Shown piece after piece: positions 53,580-64,000 of a stretch of 64,000 nucleotides of DNA. The notes under the pieces were generated by a model. The model saw nothing but the letters and a program-made list of their open reading frames with translations, searched no databases and had not been told where the DNA came from. Every line of letters begins with the position of its first letter. Within the stretch, counting starts at the first letter, position 1. This DNA comes from Clarireedia homoeocarpa (lineage: Eukaryota; Ascomycota; Leotiomycetes; Helotiales; Rutstroemiaceae), in assembly GCA_001465935.1 (NCBI GenBank), contig LNKV01000025.1, forward strand, positions 825,609-889,608. The letters are read 5' to 3'. A program made the translations under genes and the position numbers.

Positions 53580-54948
53580 GGGGTGTGAAAGAGTAGAAGG
53601 ATGGATATTCGTTATATCGAGGACGATGCACGCTGGACGGGGTGTAATGCGGCAATTGAACGACTGCGTACCGAGCCACCAGTCGAGGATGAAATCGTCT
53701 CTGGCGCTACTCGAGAACGGGTGGAGTTATGATGAGACGCAACAAGCGGTTGTTGCGAGGAACACTACAAGAGTCTATCGAGGCAAACTCTTGGTGGCCA
53801 CCAGCACAGATGGCGTAGGGACGGGGAATCTATCCACGAGACTTTGATAGAATGGTCAACAGCTCATTATCGCGCAAATTGGTGCCAGTATCATTCCCAA
53901 TTATTCGCACTTTCGTGCTCGAGCTGAGTTGGATGAGGTGCTAGAGGCTAAGGCTTTCAATGTCCCACCATCAGATCATTGCGAGAATTAGAACTGGTTT
54001 CGATATGGCTTTGCTTGGAGAAAGTAGTTGCATACTAAATCATGGACGTAACGGTCTTCACAAGCTGCTTTGATGTGTCTGTTACTCGCCAGGATCTTTC
54101 ACTGTCTCTACTCTTGTAAGACAACGAACGATACATGCAATGCCAAGAGCTGTGTATTAAATGTAAGTGTATCCATACCAATATGTCTTTCCACTGAGCT
54201 CGGTTTTTATCCTTAACAATATCTACCCCTCCACAAAATACTACCCACTCTCCGAAATCAAAATCACCTCAGCCTCACTTCCCCCATCCACCCATCGATC
54301 ACACACCTGTCCCCTCCCTCGTTCCCAAATACCCAAATGCGGGGAACCCCAGCCCATCCATCCCGCACCTTTCCGTCCTCGTGTAACCCTCAACTCATTC
54401 CACCTTCCCCTCCACACCCACAAAATCATATCAGCAGGCAAGTGCCACAACATCATCGCATACACAGAATCACCACCGAAGAGGCGCTCCTGCAGCCTCA
54501 TCTCGTAATGCGATGCCTGTCCGGGGACTTGGCTAGGAACATGCGATCAGGCGTGGGAAGAGTTGTGGGCTGAGAGAGTGGGAATATTTATGAGCTGGCG
54601 TATCGTTTGGTGGTGAGAGATGAGGAGTGGAATGTTTTTTTGTTTTCCTTGCTTACTGGTTTGCCCCTCATCTCATTTCGGCTTCTCATATGATGGTTTC
54701 TTGGGAGAGGGAAGGTCGAGGAATGAAGCGCAGGCGGGGAAGAACACAAGGAGTTGGAGGGGTATAAAGTTTTGAGGTTTCCCCTCTAGTTGCAATATTC
54801 ATTCCGGTAGTCCTCTTAGATCTCCATACTCTTTCCTCCTTCTGCCTTCCAGCACAAGCCCAATCAAGTGAGAAACCAAGCTTGCAAATCTTGCAATCAC
54901 ACCAGCCTCTCCCAACCAAACTCCAAGCAAAGCAAAGCAAAACTCAAC
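53580..54948. other. Intergenic region with one candidate small gene
   Basis: About 1.4 kb. Apart from the candidate at 54241-54501, only short frames are seen. The right end is the promoter and leader of the CBM18/CBM1 gene (AGCAAAGCAAAGCAAAA just before its ATG). Confidence 0.4.
54241..54501 (-). CDS. Candidate small protein gene, unrecognised
   Basis: A minus frame from an ATG at 54501 encodes 86 aa (RLQERLFGGDSVYAMMLWHL, then PADMILWVWRGRWNELRVTR). It is rich in Trp and hydrophobic residues followed by a Gly/Arg-rich part. Open frame continues upstream of the ATG (ASHYE), and a CAG acceptor at about 54519 could join it to an upstream ATG exon near 54670. It looks more protein-like than its neighbours, but there is no family match. 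Confidence 0.3.
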   Translation of the reverse strand: MRLQERLFGGDSVYAMMLWHLPADMILWVWRGRWNELRVTRGRKGAGWMGWGSPHLGIWERGRGQVCDRWVDGGSEAEVILISESG

Positions 54949-55601
54949 ATGCTTCCTCGTCTTCCAATCCTCACAATCCTTTCCCTCTTCCTCCTCCTCG
55001 TCCCCCAAACCCTCTCATCACCCCTCTCCCCCCCATCCTCCCTATCCCCGCTCTCACCCTTCCTTGAATTTCACAAACGACAAGCAACAGGCTCGTGCGC
55101 CCTGGCGCCCTGTGCCAATGGCCTTTGCTGCAGCATCTATAAGTACTGCGGCACGGGCCCTGATTACTGCCAAGCGGGCTCTTGCGTTGGGGGTGTTGGG
55201 GGCACGTGTGCTGCGGGGCAATGCTGTAGTTCGTGGGGGTATTGCGGGACGGGGGTGGAGTTTTGTGGTGAGTTGTTTGCTTTTTTGTGTGTGTGTTCTG
55301 GTAGAGGGAGAAAGAGAGGGGAAGGGGTGGACGATAGGGATGAGGAAAGAGGAGAAAGTTGGAAAGATGGGCGGATAAGGAACAGAAAATAAGAGAGACA
55401 AAGAAGCTAATATAAAGAGTAGGCACACCAACTCCCACGCCAACTCCAACCCCAACACCTACGCCAACTCCAACCCCAACTCCAACAGGAACAGTTCCGC
55501 AATGGGGTCAGTGCGGCGGGAGTGGATACACGGGACCTACAGTCTGCGCCGCGCCGTATAAATGCGTGGTGTATAGCGTCTGGTGGTTTAGTTGTCAATG
55601 A
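54949..55601 (+). CDS. Secreted chitin- and cellulose-binding protein: CBM18-CBM18-(Thr-Pro)n-CBM1
   Basis: Exons 54949-55267 and 55423-55601 (155-bp intron, phase G|GC) give 165 aa. The signal peptide (PRLPILTILSLFLLLVPQTL) is followed by a short Pro/Ser segment. Two hevein-like CBM18 modules come next: CANGLCCSIYKYCGTGPDYC and CAAGQCCSSWGYCGTGVEFC. After the intron there is a Thr-Pro repeat linker, then a fungal cellulose-binding CBM1: PQWGQCGGSGYTGPTVCAAP followed by YKC and a Trp/Cys end. There is no catalytic domain. CBM18 modules bind chitin and CBM1 binds cellulose, so the protein could bridge or mask fungal and plant wall polymers; that role is inference. If the intron is missed, exon 1 reads into a meaningless tail and the CBM1 disappears. 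Confidence 0.85.
55437..55491. repeat. Coding CCAACTCCAACC repeat (Thr-Pro linker)
   Basis: Tandem six-base units (CCNACN) encode the Thr-Pro linker between the CBM18 pair and CBM1. Copy number may differ between strains. Confidence 0.7.
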
Positions 55602-56956
55602 GAATTGAGACGGAAAGATGAGATTGGGATGGATGCAAAATGGGGTCCAAACGACAGGGAAGAGATGCTATAGGAATGCGTAGGCGGATATATAATAATG
55701 GTAGTGAGAAGGAACGCTTGACGGAAAAACAAACAGGCCGAAAAGTTACTTCATATGCTGTATTTTCCTAATCCATGAATTGAAGTGCAACTAACTACTA
55801 GTCATAAATGAAAAATATCATGAGCAAACCAAAATTCAAAGATCAGAATACTGTAGCTTCACCACATGTCTGTCTGTCTGTCTGTTTGCGCTGTACCTAT
55901 ACCTATGTTCATAAGAAATCAACTGTTCAGAGTATTTCGAGTTTCCCCAACCTCATCCCATCTTCCGGGTATGTTGACAAAGTCTCCTCTTGCATACATA
56001 CATAGCTGATACTTGATACTTGTGTCCACTTTGTATAGCTGTGCTATACATATCACCCAGACATCTAGCATAACACCGGACCAGCACAACAAGGGAGCAA
56101 GTACGGTGCTGAGCTGTGATTGCTGTATCACCGATTCTGGATGGTGTGTACTAAGGAAACGGAAGAGCATAGGAAAACGGGGATAACATATATATTCACT
56201 ATACCTATAGAGATATATTAGGATTTCATAGATCAGGAACTATCACATCACATCACATCATATCATGTCACGAAAAGATCAACGAAGTCACTCCCCAATC
56301 TGCGCGCATACGAACAGTGCAATTCGAACCCCCAAAAAGCTTGCGTGCTATTCAAAAGTATCCCTCTATTATTGAATGCAAGTTCGCTAGCACTATATAG
56401 ACAAAACGTAGCTGTGCAAGAAAACTGTAGATAGTTCGCGGCGAGTTTAAGAGAACATAGACTGAAGGAGAATAGCAATGAATACTCTAGACCCCCTATC
56501 CGCGTCCGTATCCGCATCCGCATCCACATCTAAGTTCAACAACACAATACAATCTCATTCACTGTGCATTCGCACTTGCAGCCTCGTGATATTCACTTAT
56601 TCCACATCTTTGATTAGCTAATTAAATCGTAGGATTTGGATAAGAAAACCATCCTGGTGCCTGCGTTATCTTTTGATAGAACAAAGATCTGAATAACTTC
56701 AAAGGCCGTACATATCGCTGTATTTCTCGATCTCGCATGAACTTCTTTTCGCTCTGTCAATTGCTCAACCTCGGTCCTAGCCGAGCGTATACGACTTTTC
56801 TCATTGATATCTGATCTTTTCTTCCCGCTTTTCTTTCCATCCCTCGTATAACCTCATCTCCCAGCTGAACCGCGCTCTTTTACAACAACCTCACCCAACT
56901 CTCCTCTCACTCTCCCTTCTCCTCTCCTCATTCTTTCCCTCTATCACTCCCGCAAG
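55602..56956. other. Intergenic region upstream of RRM gene
   Basis: About 1.35 kb. It contains a TGTC tetranucleotide microsatellite at 55867-55885, ATCAC pentamer repeats at about 56240-56262 and a long pyrimidine-rich leader (56870-56950) before the RRM gene. No gene was recognised. Confidence 0.5.
55867..55885. repeat. TGTC microsatellite
   Basis: Four perfect TGTC units followed by TGT. Confidence 0.8.
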
Positions 56957-59900
56957 ATGTCTCCGATCCCCAGTCCTCATCCCTCCCCTTCATCATCGAG
57001 CAGCACTAGCAAAAAGCAGCAGTCACCCAGTCCACATTCACTAGTCATGCATGGTCCATCTCCCCAACGAGAAATCTCGCTTCTGAGAAACGCCAGAAAA
57101 TTGCTTTCACCAGAGCCGGAGCCCAAGTCCACCAAAAATACCAGCGCTGACAATGCTTACAGCAGCGAGGTTTCGTCAGGGCTAGTTTGCACTTCAGCTT
57201 CGGCTTCAACTCTGCAGTTGCAAATTCCCAAGCCACAAAAGAATCGTTCGATCTTGCAACCGCACCACTACCACCACGAACCTCCCCCTCTTCCTCCTCA
57301 ACTTCCACACTCACAATACCAAAGCATGGCACCCCAGTTTTCTCTCCCAACAGGCGGTCCCATCCCAAACTTCGTTCCGCAGTTCAACATATCTCAATTC
57401 CACAACCAGCTCGAATCCCACCAAAGCTTCACCAGCGTTGAGAGCGGCGACTCGCAAGAGTCCTTCCGAACACAAGTGCCACTACCCTACTACTTACCAT
57501 CGGAGTACGAAAGCCACAATCACCATCCCAACCTTCCCACTCCTATTGAGCCCCCACCATACGCCACTCCTGAATTTCTTTTGCAGGACCATCAGCGTGC
57601 GCAGTTTCCCAAATTTGAGAACCCGAATTTGAATGTAAATCCCACAATGATGAACCCCAATGCGACTGTGTGGACGAACAACCATCAAGTTGGAGGAGGA
57701 ACTGAGATGGCGATGGGTTATAGCATGCAGCAGCAGCAGCAAGGAAATTTGGGAATGGGCATGAATGGTAATTTCAACGGCATGAATCCTGGATATGTGC
57801 AGCCACCTCATCATAGCCATATGGGTGCACAATATCAAAACGGTACTCAGATCGGAGTTCCTCATCCGGGATCCACGAGCTACCAGACCGTGCAACAACA
57901 ACGTATGCCTCCACAAATGAACATGACCCCTCCGACCCCATTCCAAGAGCAGCAGGTGTACACTGGTAACGCAACTCAATACCCACCACAGTATCAAACT
58001 CCACAGGCTGGTCTGCAACCGCATCAATTTTACAACGGAGGGAATTATCGCGGCGGTGGACCTCCAACTTCAGCTTCGAACGTGAGTTACGCGAACGATG
58101 GACAATATGGTGCTATGAACGGACCGTCGGATGGTGAATACAGCAATGGCAATATGATGTCGAGCTCGCAAACCGGTGTGTTTCGTCCTGAATTCAACAA
58201 CCAAAATGCGGCAATGACTGGAAAGTCATCGTATGCGCCTTCTCCAACCGAACCCAGCCAACAAAATCACTCGCACAACACCCATCCGCAAAAGCCCCAA
58301 CAACAGTCACAAGCGATCACCCAAACCAGCACCCAATCCTATCCCGCAATCAATGCCAGCTCAGCTTCCCACACTGGACCCGACCAAACCGCAAGTGTAC
58401 CCAGCGACGCAGGCAGTGTAGACAACACGCCAATTACTGACCGTCGGAAATCCTTCAGTTCTGAACCGAGACCCAATTCCACTCCAATGCTGAGATCACG
58501 ACGCGGCCAGTCGGTTACTGCAGCATCTGCAGATAGGTTGCAAAGTGTCACCGATTGGGTAAACGAGACGCCAACACGCACCACACGCTCATCCAATGGG
58601 AGTAGTACGATGGTAGACATGGCGAGGACACCGGCACCGAAAATGATGGAGCAGATTGTTGAGAATGGAGGTGAATCTAAGGAGAATACACCTGATGATC
58701 GTAGCAAGCCTCTTGCCGTAGAGACAACTAACAGTAATGCTTTGGTCCCAGCTCCGCGTCCTCTGGCAGTTAATCCATTCAACACGGTCAACACACTCAC
58801 TCCATACGCTGGTACTCGATTTACTACTGCTGTGGGAATGAGTTCTCTGCTTCGATCATTGACCAGGAATGGTACACGTGTTCCAACCGCAGATGAGGCG
58901 CTCGATAGCCACTACTTGCCTTTCGTTGAATATTGTCGACAAGCCAAGCCTGCACGGTGGGGTGTGATCAAGATCAAGAATGTAAGTGCTGATGGAACAA
59001 GTTGAATGAATATCGCTAACTTTTCGTAGATTCCTTACGGTGTCACTCGACAAGAGATTCTTGCTTTCCTCGGTCGAAATGCTAAGATCGTCGCAGAAAA
59101 TGATTATGAGCCCGTCCATGTCATCATGGAACGTGTAACAAGCAAGACTTTAGATGCGTACGTTGAGTTTATTAGCTTCACCGAGGCTTCCAATGCCGTG
59201 CAGCGCTTCGAAATGAACCGTATTGGTGGCAGAGGTGGTCGTCTTGGTCAGCGCCATGTCGAGGTGGAATTGTCTTCGCAGGAGCAGTTAATGAAAGAGC
59301 TCTTCCCAAAGGCAAAGAATGTGAAGTGGGTTGGTGCCAGACCAGAGATTATTCCCAGAGACCCGAATGATAAGTATAATTCTGGATTTCAAGGCTTCGT
59401 CAGTCGAGAAGAGATGGTGATGTTGGTCAAGCATGTCGAATCCCCTCAACGTGTAAGTTTGCTGCCCATGATGATAGCTACCCGAACTGACCATTCCTAG
59501 TCTCCTTTCTCCAAAGAATGTCCCCAGCGTCCTTTTGAATGCCTGGTCAGTACATTGCTCAAATTCCCTTGGTATAGGGTAGAGTACGTTACATGTGCGG
59601 ACCGTCAAATGCTGTATAAAGCCACTGTCCAACTCCTCGAGTTGCTTGTTGAGCGTGTAGAAAATGCCGAAGATCCAATCAATCTTAACCACATGCTTCT
59701 GAAGCGAGTCTGGCGTACTGCTCTGAGATGCGAAGGGTTCAGTCCAACAATGAAGGACAATATCGTGTACAGAATGAACATCGACTCACAGCTTGCTCTT
59801 GAACTTGGCGTTCCTCCGAAGGCGGACCTTTGGAGTTACGTATGGTGTATTGGTCCAAGAAAGGATGTCCCATATGATCTTGTAGAAGCAAGTTGCTCAA

Positions 59901-60186
59901 TATCCACCAGGCGCTTCCAAAGCTAACTTTGATATAGTATTACATCAAAATTATCCAAGATGCTACCGCCGAAAAGAAGCATATGTCCCTTGCTGAGAAG
60001 GCCGCCAGTCAAGCAAACGAAGCCCCTCGGCTGCCAAACATCTTCGGCAACATGGACAAGCTGATCGATTACAGCGATGCCATGAACAAAACTTTGGCTG
60101 AAATGGCTGCCTTGGAGTGGAACGCTTTCGAGCGGATTCTACGTCAAGCACTCACTCCAGCTTTGGAGGCTCGGCCATCTGCGTAA
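56957..60186 (+). CDS. Large RNA-binding protein with RRM-type region and long disordered N-terminus
   Basis: Exons 56957-58981, 59030-59452, 59501-59887 and 59938-60186 give 1027 aa. The first ~650 residues are Pro/Gln/Asn/Ser-rich and low in complexity. The RRM-like fold follows: ARWGVIKIKNIPYGVTRQEI (RNP2-like IKIKNIPY), then KTLDAYVEFISFTEASNAVQ (RNP1-like DAYVEFISF), ending RLGQRHVEVELSS. The C-terminal ~330 residues are well-ordered helix without a known domain by eye (LVEYYIKIIQDATAEKKHMS junction). The third intron starts GAA|GCAAGT, a GC-AG intron with an AGCTAAC branch; the only nearby GT donor breaks the frame. The likely role is mRNA binding in the cytoplasm; the target is unknown. 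Confidence 0.85.
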
Positions 60187-60957
60187 GAGACGCGTTTGCC
60201 AATGTTCAAAAAACTATCGCGGGCAGACCGTCCAAGCTATGCATATGCCTACTTCTTGGCATTCGATTGTCGATAATTCCTTGTTCTCAAGGCCAAGTAA
60301 ATGAGTGGTGACTTAATTTCCTAACCATCCCTCTATCTCTTAAAGCAGGATACGGATTTCGCAACCATCACCAGATTGTTTTCATTTTCTCTATTCAACA
60401 AGTGCCCACAGTCCTTGATGATTTATGCGACCAGTCTCCACACTGGAGTCATCAAATTACCGTGATATAATTGAAGGAAGGAAAGCATTGTTAATTATGC
60501 TCTGGCAACTTCCGAGTGTGGTCCTAGAGGGACTTCGAGTATCCATTCATCAAAAGGGTGTCGACATTATTGCAATTATTTCGAGGTGGAATGAATGATA
60601 ACTGAAGCGTATGAAAGGGAAGGAATATTCTGAGGATATCAAGTTCTCTGAGAATATAAGAGAAAGCCGGCAGGGTTCCGGGCATTGATTATGACTTCAT
60701 AATTAGTTGCAGGTATTTTGCCTTTCAACGACAAAGTACATAATGGAAAATATAATAAGTAAAATGTTATGGTGAAGCATTGTAATGAGACTATTCCCGC
60801 CATACAAAGAAGAAACGACAGACGAGGTCCATCTCGGACTGTCGGAATCTTCCGAGCATCGCTTCCGCAACCAATAACTTCTTTCCGCTGCATCTCCCCC
60901 GCCAAACTTCCCCCCTCCATCACCAAGCCAAAAAGAAAGAAAAAAAAAAGGGAAACC
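60187..60957. other. Intergenic region between RRM gene and TYW3
   Basis: About 770 bp. AT-rich 3'-UTR of the RRM gene, then an A-rich leader (AAAGAAAGAAAAAAAAAA at about 60932-60949) immediately before the TYW3 ATG. Confidence 0.4.
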
Positions 60958-62090
60958 ATGTCACGACCAGCACTCCCGCAGTCCTTCCTCAATCAAAAAA
61001 AGGACATCTTAGCCAAACTCTCTGTTCCTTTAGAAGAATACCAAGACCGTTCTCCAAAAGGATCTGTCGACGTCGGCATCCGAGAACTAATTGATGAAAT
61101 CAACGAATTTGAAGGCTGCGTCACAACCAGTAGTTGTGCGGGTCGCGTGAGCGTTTTCTTAGAGGGTAGAAAGGGGGGCGGTTCTACTAGTTTGGATGAT
61201 GTGCAAGAGGAAGGAGAAGGGGAGGGAGGAGTACGGGAAAGTACAAGTAGTACGAGTAACACGGCTAGCATAGGGGGAAAGGGAGCTGGTGGGAAATGGC
61301 TCTATGTATCCCATGATCCACTCGCGGTGGATATCTTGGAGAGTAAAGAGAGCACGCAAAGTTTACATGAGCTGCTTGGTATGAGGAGAGATTCTCATAC
61401 CGCGTTCCAAATGCGAGCTGGCGACAAAACAAGCGATGTAAGATGGGTGCGGTTTAAATTCGAGCCGATGGTACGTACATCTGTCGAAGTCAAAAATGCA
61501 TAATGACAGAAGAGAGTTTCGTGTAGATGGAATAACAATCTCGTCAGATCCTACACATTCTCACTGCATCACTGTCCCAAGCGCAGAAAGTTCTAACCGC
61601 CGCATCACAAGCGGGGTTCCGCGAAAGTGGCGCACTGAACCTCGTTGCGGCTGCGGGGTCTGAAGGAGCAACGCCAATGGTGGGGATACGATCGATGGGG
61701 TTGGCGCTGCAGTCGTTCGTCGGGGTGTATGATGAGCAGGCTGGAGAAGCGAGATGTATTGTGGATGAGACACAACTGAGTATTCTTCTGAGGGTTGCGA
61801 ATGATCGATTTGTGGAAAACACGAAGAGGATTGAGCGGTTTAGGACGCTGTTGAGGGAGATTTGTGGGGAGGGGGCGATGGAGAAGAGGAGGATTGGGGA
61901 GGATGGTGGGGAGTGGGAGGATGCGGAGGTGAGGAGGGAAAGAAAACGAGCGGAGGGCTTGAGGAAAGCGAGGGAACTGAAGGAGACTGGAAATGCCTGG
62001 CGATCGGGACCTGACGTCAATCTGGAGCAAGGTCTTATGGATCTCGAGCTTGGTGATGTGCTAGAAGATATTGATCAAATGAAACTCTAA
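60958..62090 (+). CDS. TYW3: tRNA wybutosine-synthesizing protein 3 (TYW3)
   Basis: SAM-dependent N4-methylation step of wybutosine formation at G37 of tRNA-Phe. Exons 60958-61470 and 61548-62090 (77-bp intron, GTACGT...GTCAG) give 351 aa. Family blocks are FLNQKKDILAKLSVPLEEYQ, DRSPKGSVDVGIRELIDEIN, the conserved TTSSCAGRVSVFLEG, GGKWLYVSHDPL, RWVRFKFEPMILHILTAS, SQAGFRESGALN and PMVGIRSMGLALQSFVG. A Gly/Ser insertion (~40 residues) after FLEG is longer than usual. The start lies just after an A-rich leader at 60958; an upstream in-frame ATG at 60769 would add an unlikely basic extension. Confidence 0.93.
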
Positions 62091-62429
62091 TGTGTTGTTT
62101 CAATCTTACCTCTGTTCCATAAAAACATTTGGAGAAAGTAACACAAAGCTTTCGGGACGACATTTTCATGCAAATCATTATTATGGTATGCATGGATGTC
62201 TATTACATATAATCTACAGACAACCTCAATATTCCGCTTTTCTCTATTCTTTTGTGAGCCGACGCAGAATTTCATCAGTCGCCATATCACAAGCCTTTGC
62301 CCTTCGGAAAATATAACCATAGTTATACAACCAAGAGGTATGCATACTCCCCTCCCTCCATTTCTATTCTACAGATTCCCCACACCAGCCCCCACCCATC
62401 CCTCATCTCTTTTCACGTCTCTTCCTTCC
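62091..62429. other. Convergent intergenic region
   Basis: 3' flanks of TYW3 and MIC19, about 340 bp. Nothing else was recognised. Confidence 0.35.
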
Positions 62430-63084
62430 TCATCTAACAACCTTCTCCACCCATGTCCCCTCCAACCTCCTCACCTCATTCCTGAACGCCTCAACCTCCC
62501 TCCAACAATCCAACGGCCTCCGATCATTCTCCCTCAAGCACCTCACCACCTCACTCTTCGCCTTCTCAACCCCCTCATCCAACTCTACCAATTTTCTCCT
62601 CTTCTCCAGCTTCGCTTTCAGATCCTGCACATCCTTTTGCACCGCGTCTCGGCCAACTTGTCGCAGCTGATCGCCGGCATTTTTCTCCGCCGAGGGCTGG
62701 TCGTCGGAAGAGAGTTTCGCGGTGAGTTCTTCAAAGTCTTTCGATGCGCGTTCTTGGAGTTTCTTGAGCTCTTCGGCGACCCGAGCTTGGATTTGTAGTT
62801 CGAGGGTTTTGGCGCGGGTTGAATCGGTCTGTATGGGGGGTTAGTTAGGGTGGCGGTCCAATCACTGACTGGTTCGTGCCAGTCTTCGGATCTAGGTGTG
62901 GAAACAAACCTCTGTGCTGGACTGGAGAGAGTTGATGAGCTGTTCTGAGAATTGTACAGGTGTTTCACTGGAGGTATGTATTAGAACGATGTACTGGTAA
63001 AGCTTAGAGGTAATGGGCAGATGCTTACCTGGTCCAAACTTGTGCCTTGGGGAGCCCGTCAGGTTTGGAAGCGCCGGAGCCCAT
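62430..63084 (-). CDS. MIC19: MICOS complex subunit Mic19 (CHCH-domain, N-myristoylation motif)
   Basis: Mitochondrial inner-membrane crista-junction subunit. Exons 63084-63029, 62967-62910 and 62828-62430 (introns 61 and 81 bp) give 170 aa. The N-terminus MGSGASKPDG is a good myristoylation signal (Gly2), as in animal Mic19. The middle is a long coiled coil (LELQIQARVAEELKKLQERA). The C-terminal CHCH-like end has only two evident Cys (VRCLRENDRRPLDCWREVEA followed by FRNEVRRLEGTWVEKVV), a CX(9)-type spacing seen in fungal Mic19. A paralogue such as Mic25 does not occur in fungi, so Mic19/Aim13 is the best call. Confidence 0.88.
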
Positions 63085-64000
63085 GGTGAGGGGAAGTGGA
63101 GGGGTTATGTGCGGCGTGGAAGGTTCAATTGCTGGTTGATAGCGGATTTACTGGGTAGTTCAGAGCATTTTGAAATTCTGTTTTCGAGGTTCGCCAGATA
63201 ACGTAATTGTTGGTGCCTTAAGATCTTTTAATACTAAGCCTAAGGCAACAACATCATTGGGCTGCTGGGTGTTGGATCTGGAAACCCCAGCTCACAAATG
63301 AATTTGATATTGTTTGTCATGATTCTTGATGGATAATCAAGGGGTTGTTGATACTTGGAAGCTTAGAGCATGCTTGCCAGATGTGTCCATACTGACACTG
63401 GCTAACAATAGAGCTTATCACCACACTCCGTCTCCCCCGGAGCAGTGAACACAAGGTGTCGCGGCCGACATCCGAGCAGTCTAGAAACTCACAGTTTCCA
63501 TTGCAAACGCCGATCTCCTCGAAGCGACGTCTTCTAGGAAGCGGAAACGAACTGACCAGGAGACTGACGTTAATCAATACAGTATGGTTCGATCGGATCC
63601 TTCACTGATCTGATGACGCCAAAAATCATGAGATGCTGCACTGCATCCAAGAGAAGTTACTGCAAGTCACACGAAGGTCGATTCTTCTCTCTGGGAATTC
63701 GGATCCCTGAGTTCATTTTATTTCCACTTTGCTCCTTTGGGTGGTTTCAGAACGATTCGGTGTTTCCGGTAAACAAGCTTGGCGCCACGGCTTTCTTGTT
63801 ACGGGCTTTTTCGGTCGGCTGGCAGGGCCGAGAACTGGTTGATGCAGGGATTGTCTGCTTTGTCTGCTGAGAAAGGCATGTCGGCGCAGATGCCAGAATC
63901 TATCAAGCTTCGGTTACGTGGGCTGGTCTTGTACTATAGGATGTGTTGCGGCCTTGGAGGGGTTGTCCATGACGGCTCATGGGTTGCTGCACCGTGATCC
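63085..64000. other. Gene-free right end
   Basis: About 900 bp up to the window edge. It holds the MIC19 promoter. Short frames only; no domain was recognised, and a gene may begin beyond the edge. Confidence 0.4.

Noticed and set aside
1..64000. CRISPR arrays, bacterial operons, prophage or insertion sequences
   Set aside because: None found. Gene structure is clearly eukaryotic with spliceosomal introns.

Overview
The window reads as nuclear DNA of a filamentous ascomycete. Genes are split by short introns (mostly about 48 to 115 bp) with CTAAC-type branch sites. Euascomycete-type families are present: a HET-domain protein, a secreted CBM18/CBM1 protein, catabolic quinate enzymes and a Mid2-like wall-sensor protein. 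A leotiomycete such as a Botrytis/Sclerotinia relative is my best guess from gene style; this is inference and was not checked by any search. All exon-intron models below were built by eye from splice signals, reading frame and family resemblance.

Layout. 1-8.7 kb: proteasome ATPase Rpt5 (-), TFIIB (+), a peroxisomal MaoC/hot-dog protein ending in SKL (+), tRNA-Arg(CCG) (-) and a Cys-rich single-pass surface protein (-). 8.7-13.4 kb: a 4.7-kb gene-poor stretch in front of a 569-aa protein of unknown function. 15.5-19 kb: oligoribonuclease REX2 and phosphoglucomutase, both +. 19-22.9 kb: gene-poor, with a decayed reading frame. 22.9-31.2 kb: an Sgf11-like SAGA subunit (-), a Naa50-like acetyltransferase with a PIP box (+), an NT-C2 protein (+) and a cyclophilin (-). 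31.7-33.7 kb: signal peptide peptidase. 34.7-41.6 kb: type II dehydroquinase and 3-dehydroshikimate dehydratase, two consecutive steps of quinate catabolism, separated by a HET-domain gene and about 3 kb of mostly empty DNA. 41.7-48.7 kb: a secreted kelch protein, an Ala/Ser-rich membrane protein and arabinono-lactone oxidase, all -. 49.7-55.6 kb: a disordered protein probably fused to an HbpS/UPF0303 domain, Shb17 (-), a small membrane coiled-coil protein and the CBM18-CBM18-CBM1 protein. 56.9-63.1 kb: a large RRM protein, TYW3 and MICOS subunit Mic19 (-).

Most genes are housekeeping and functionally independent. The only pathway grouping is the quinate pair (3-dehydroquinate to 3-dehydroshikimate to protocatechuate). 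I did not find a convincing new multi-gene system. The observations most worth following are the dual chitin/cellulose-binding non-catalytic protein, the PIP box on the Naa50-like enzyme, the HET gene inside the quinate pair, the probable disordered-HbpS fusion and the decayed frame near 22 kb.
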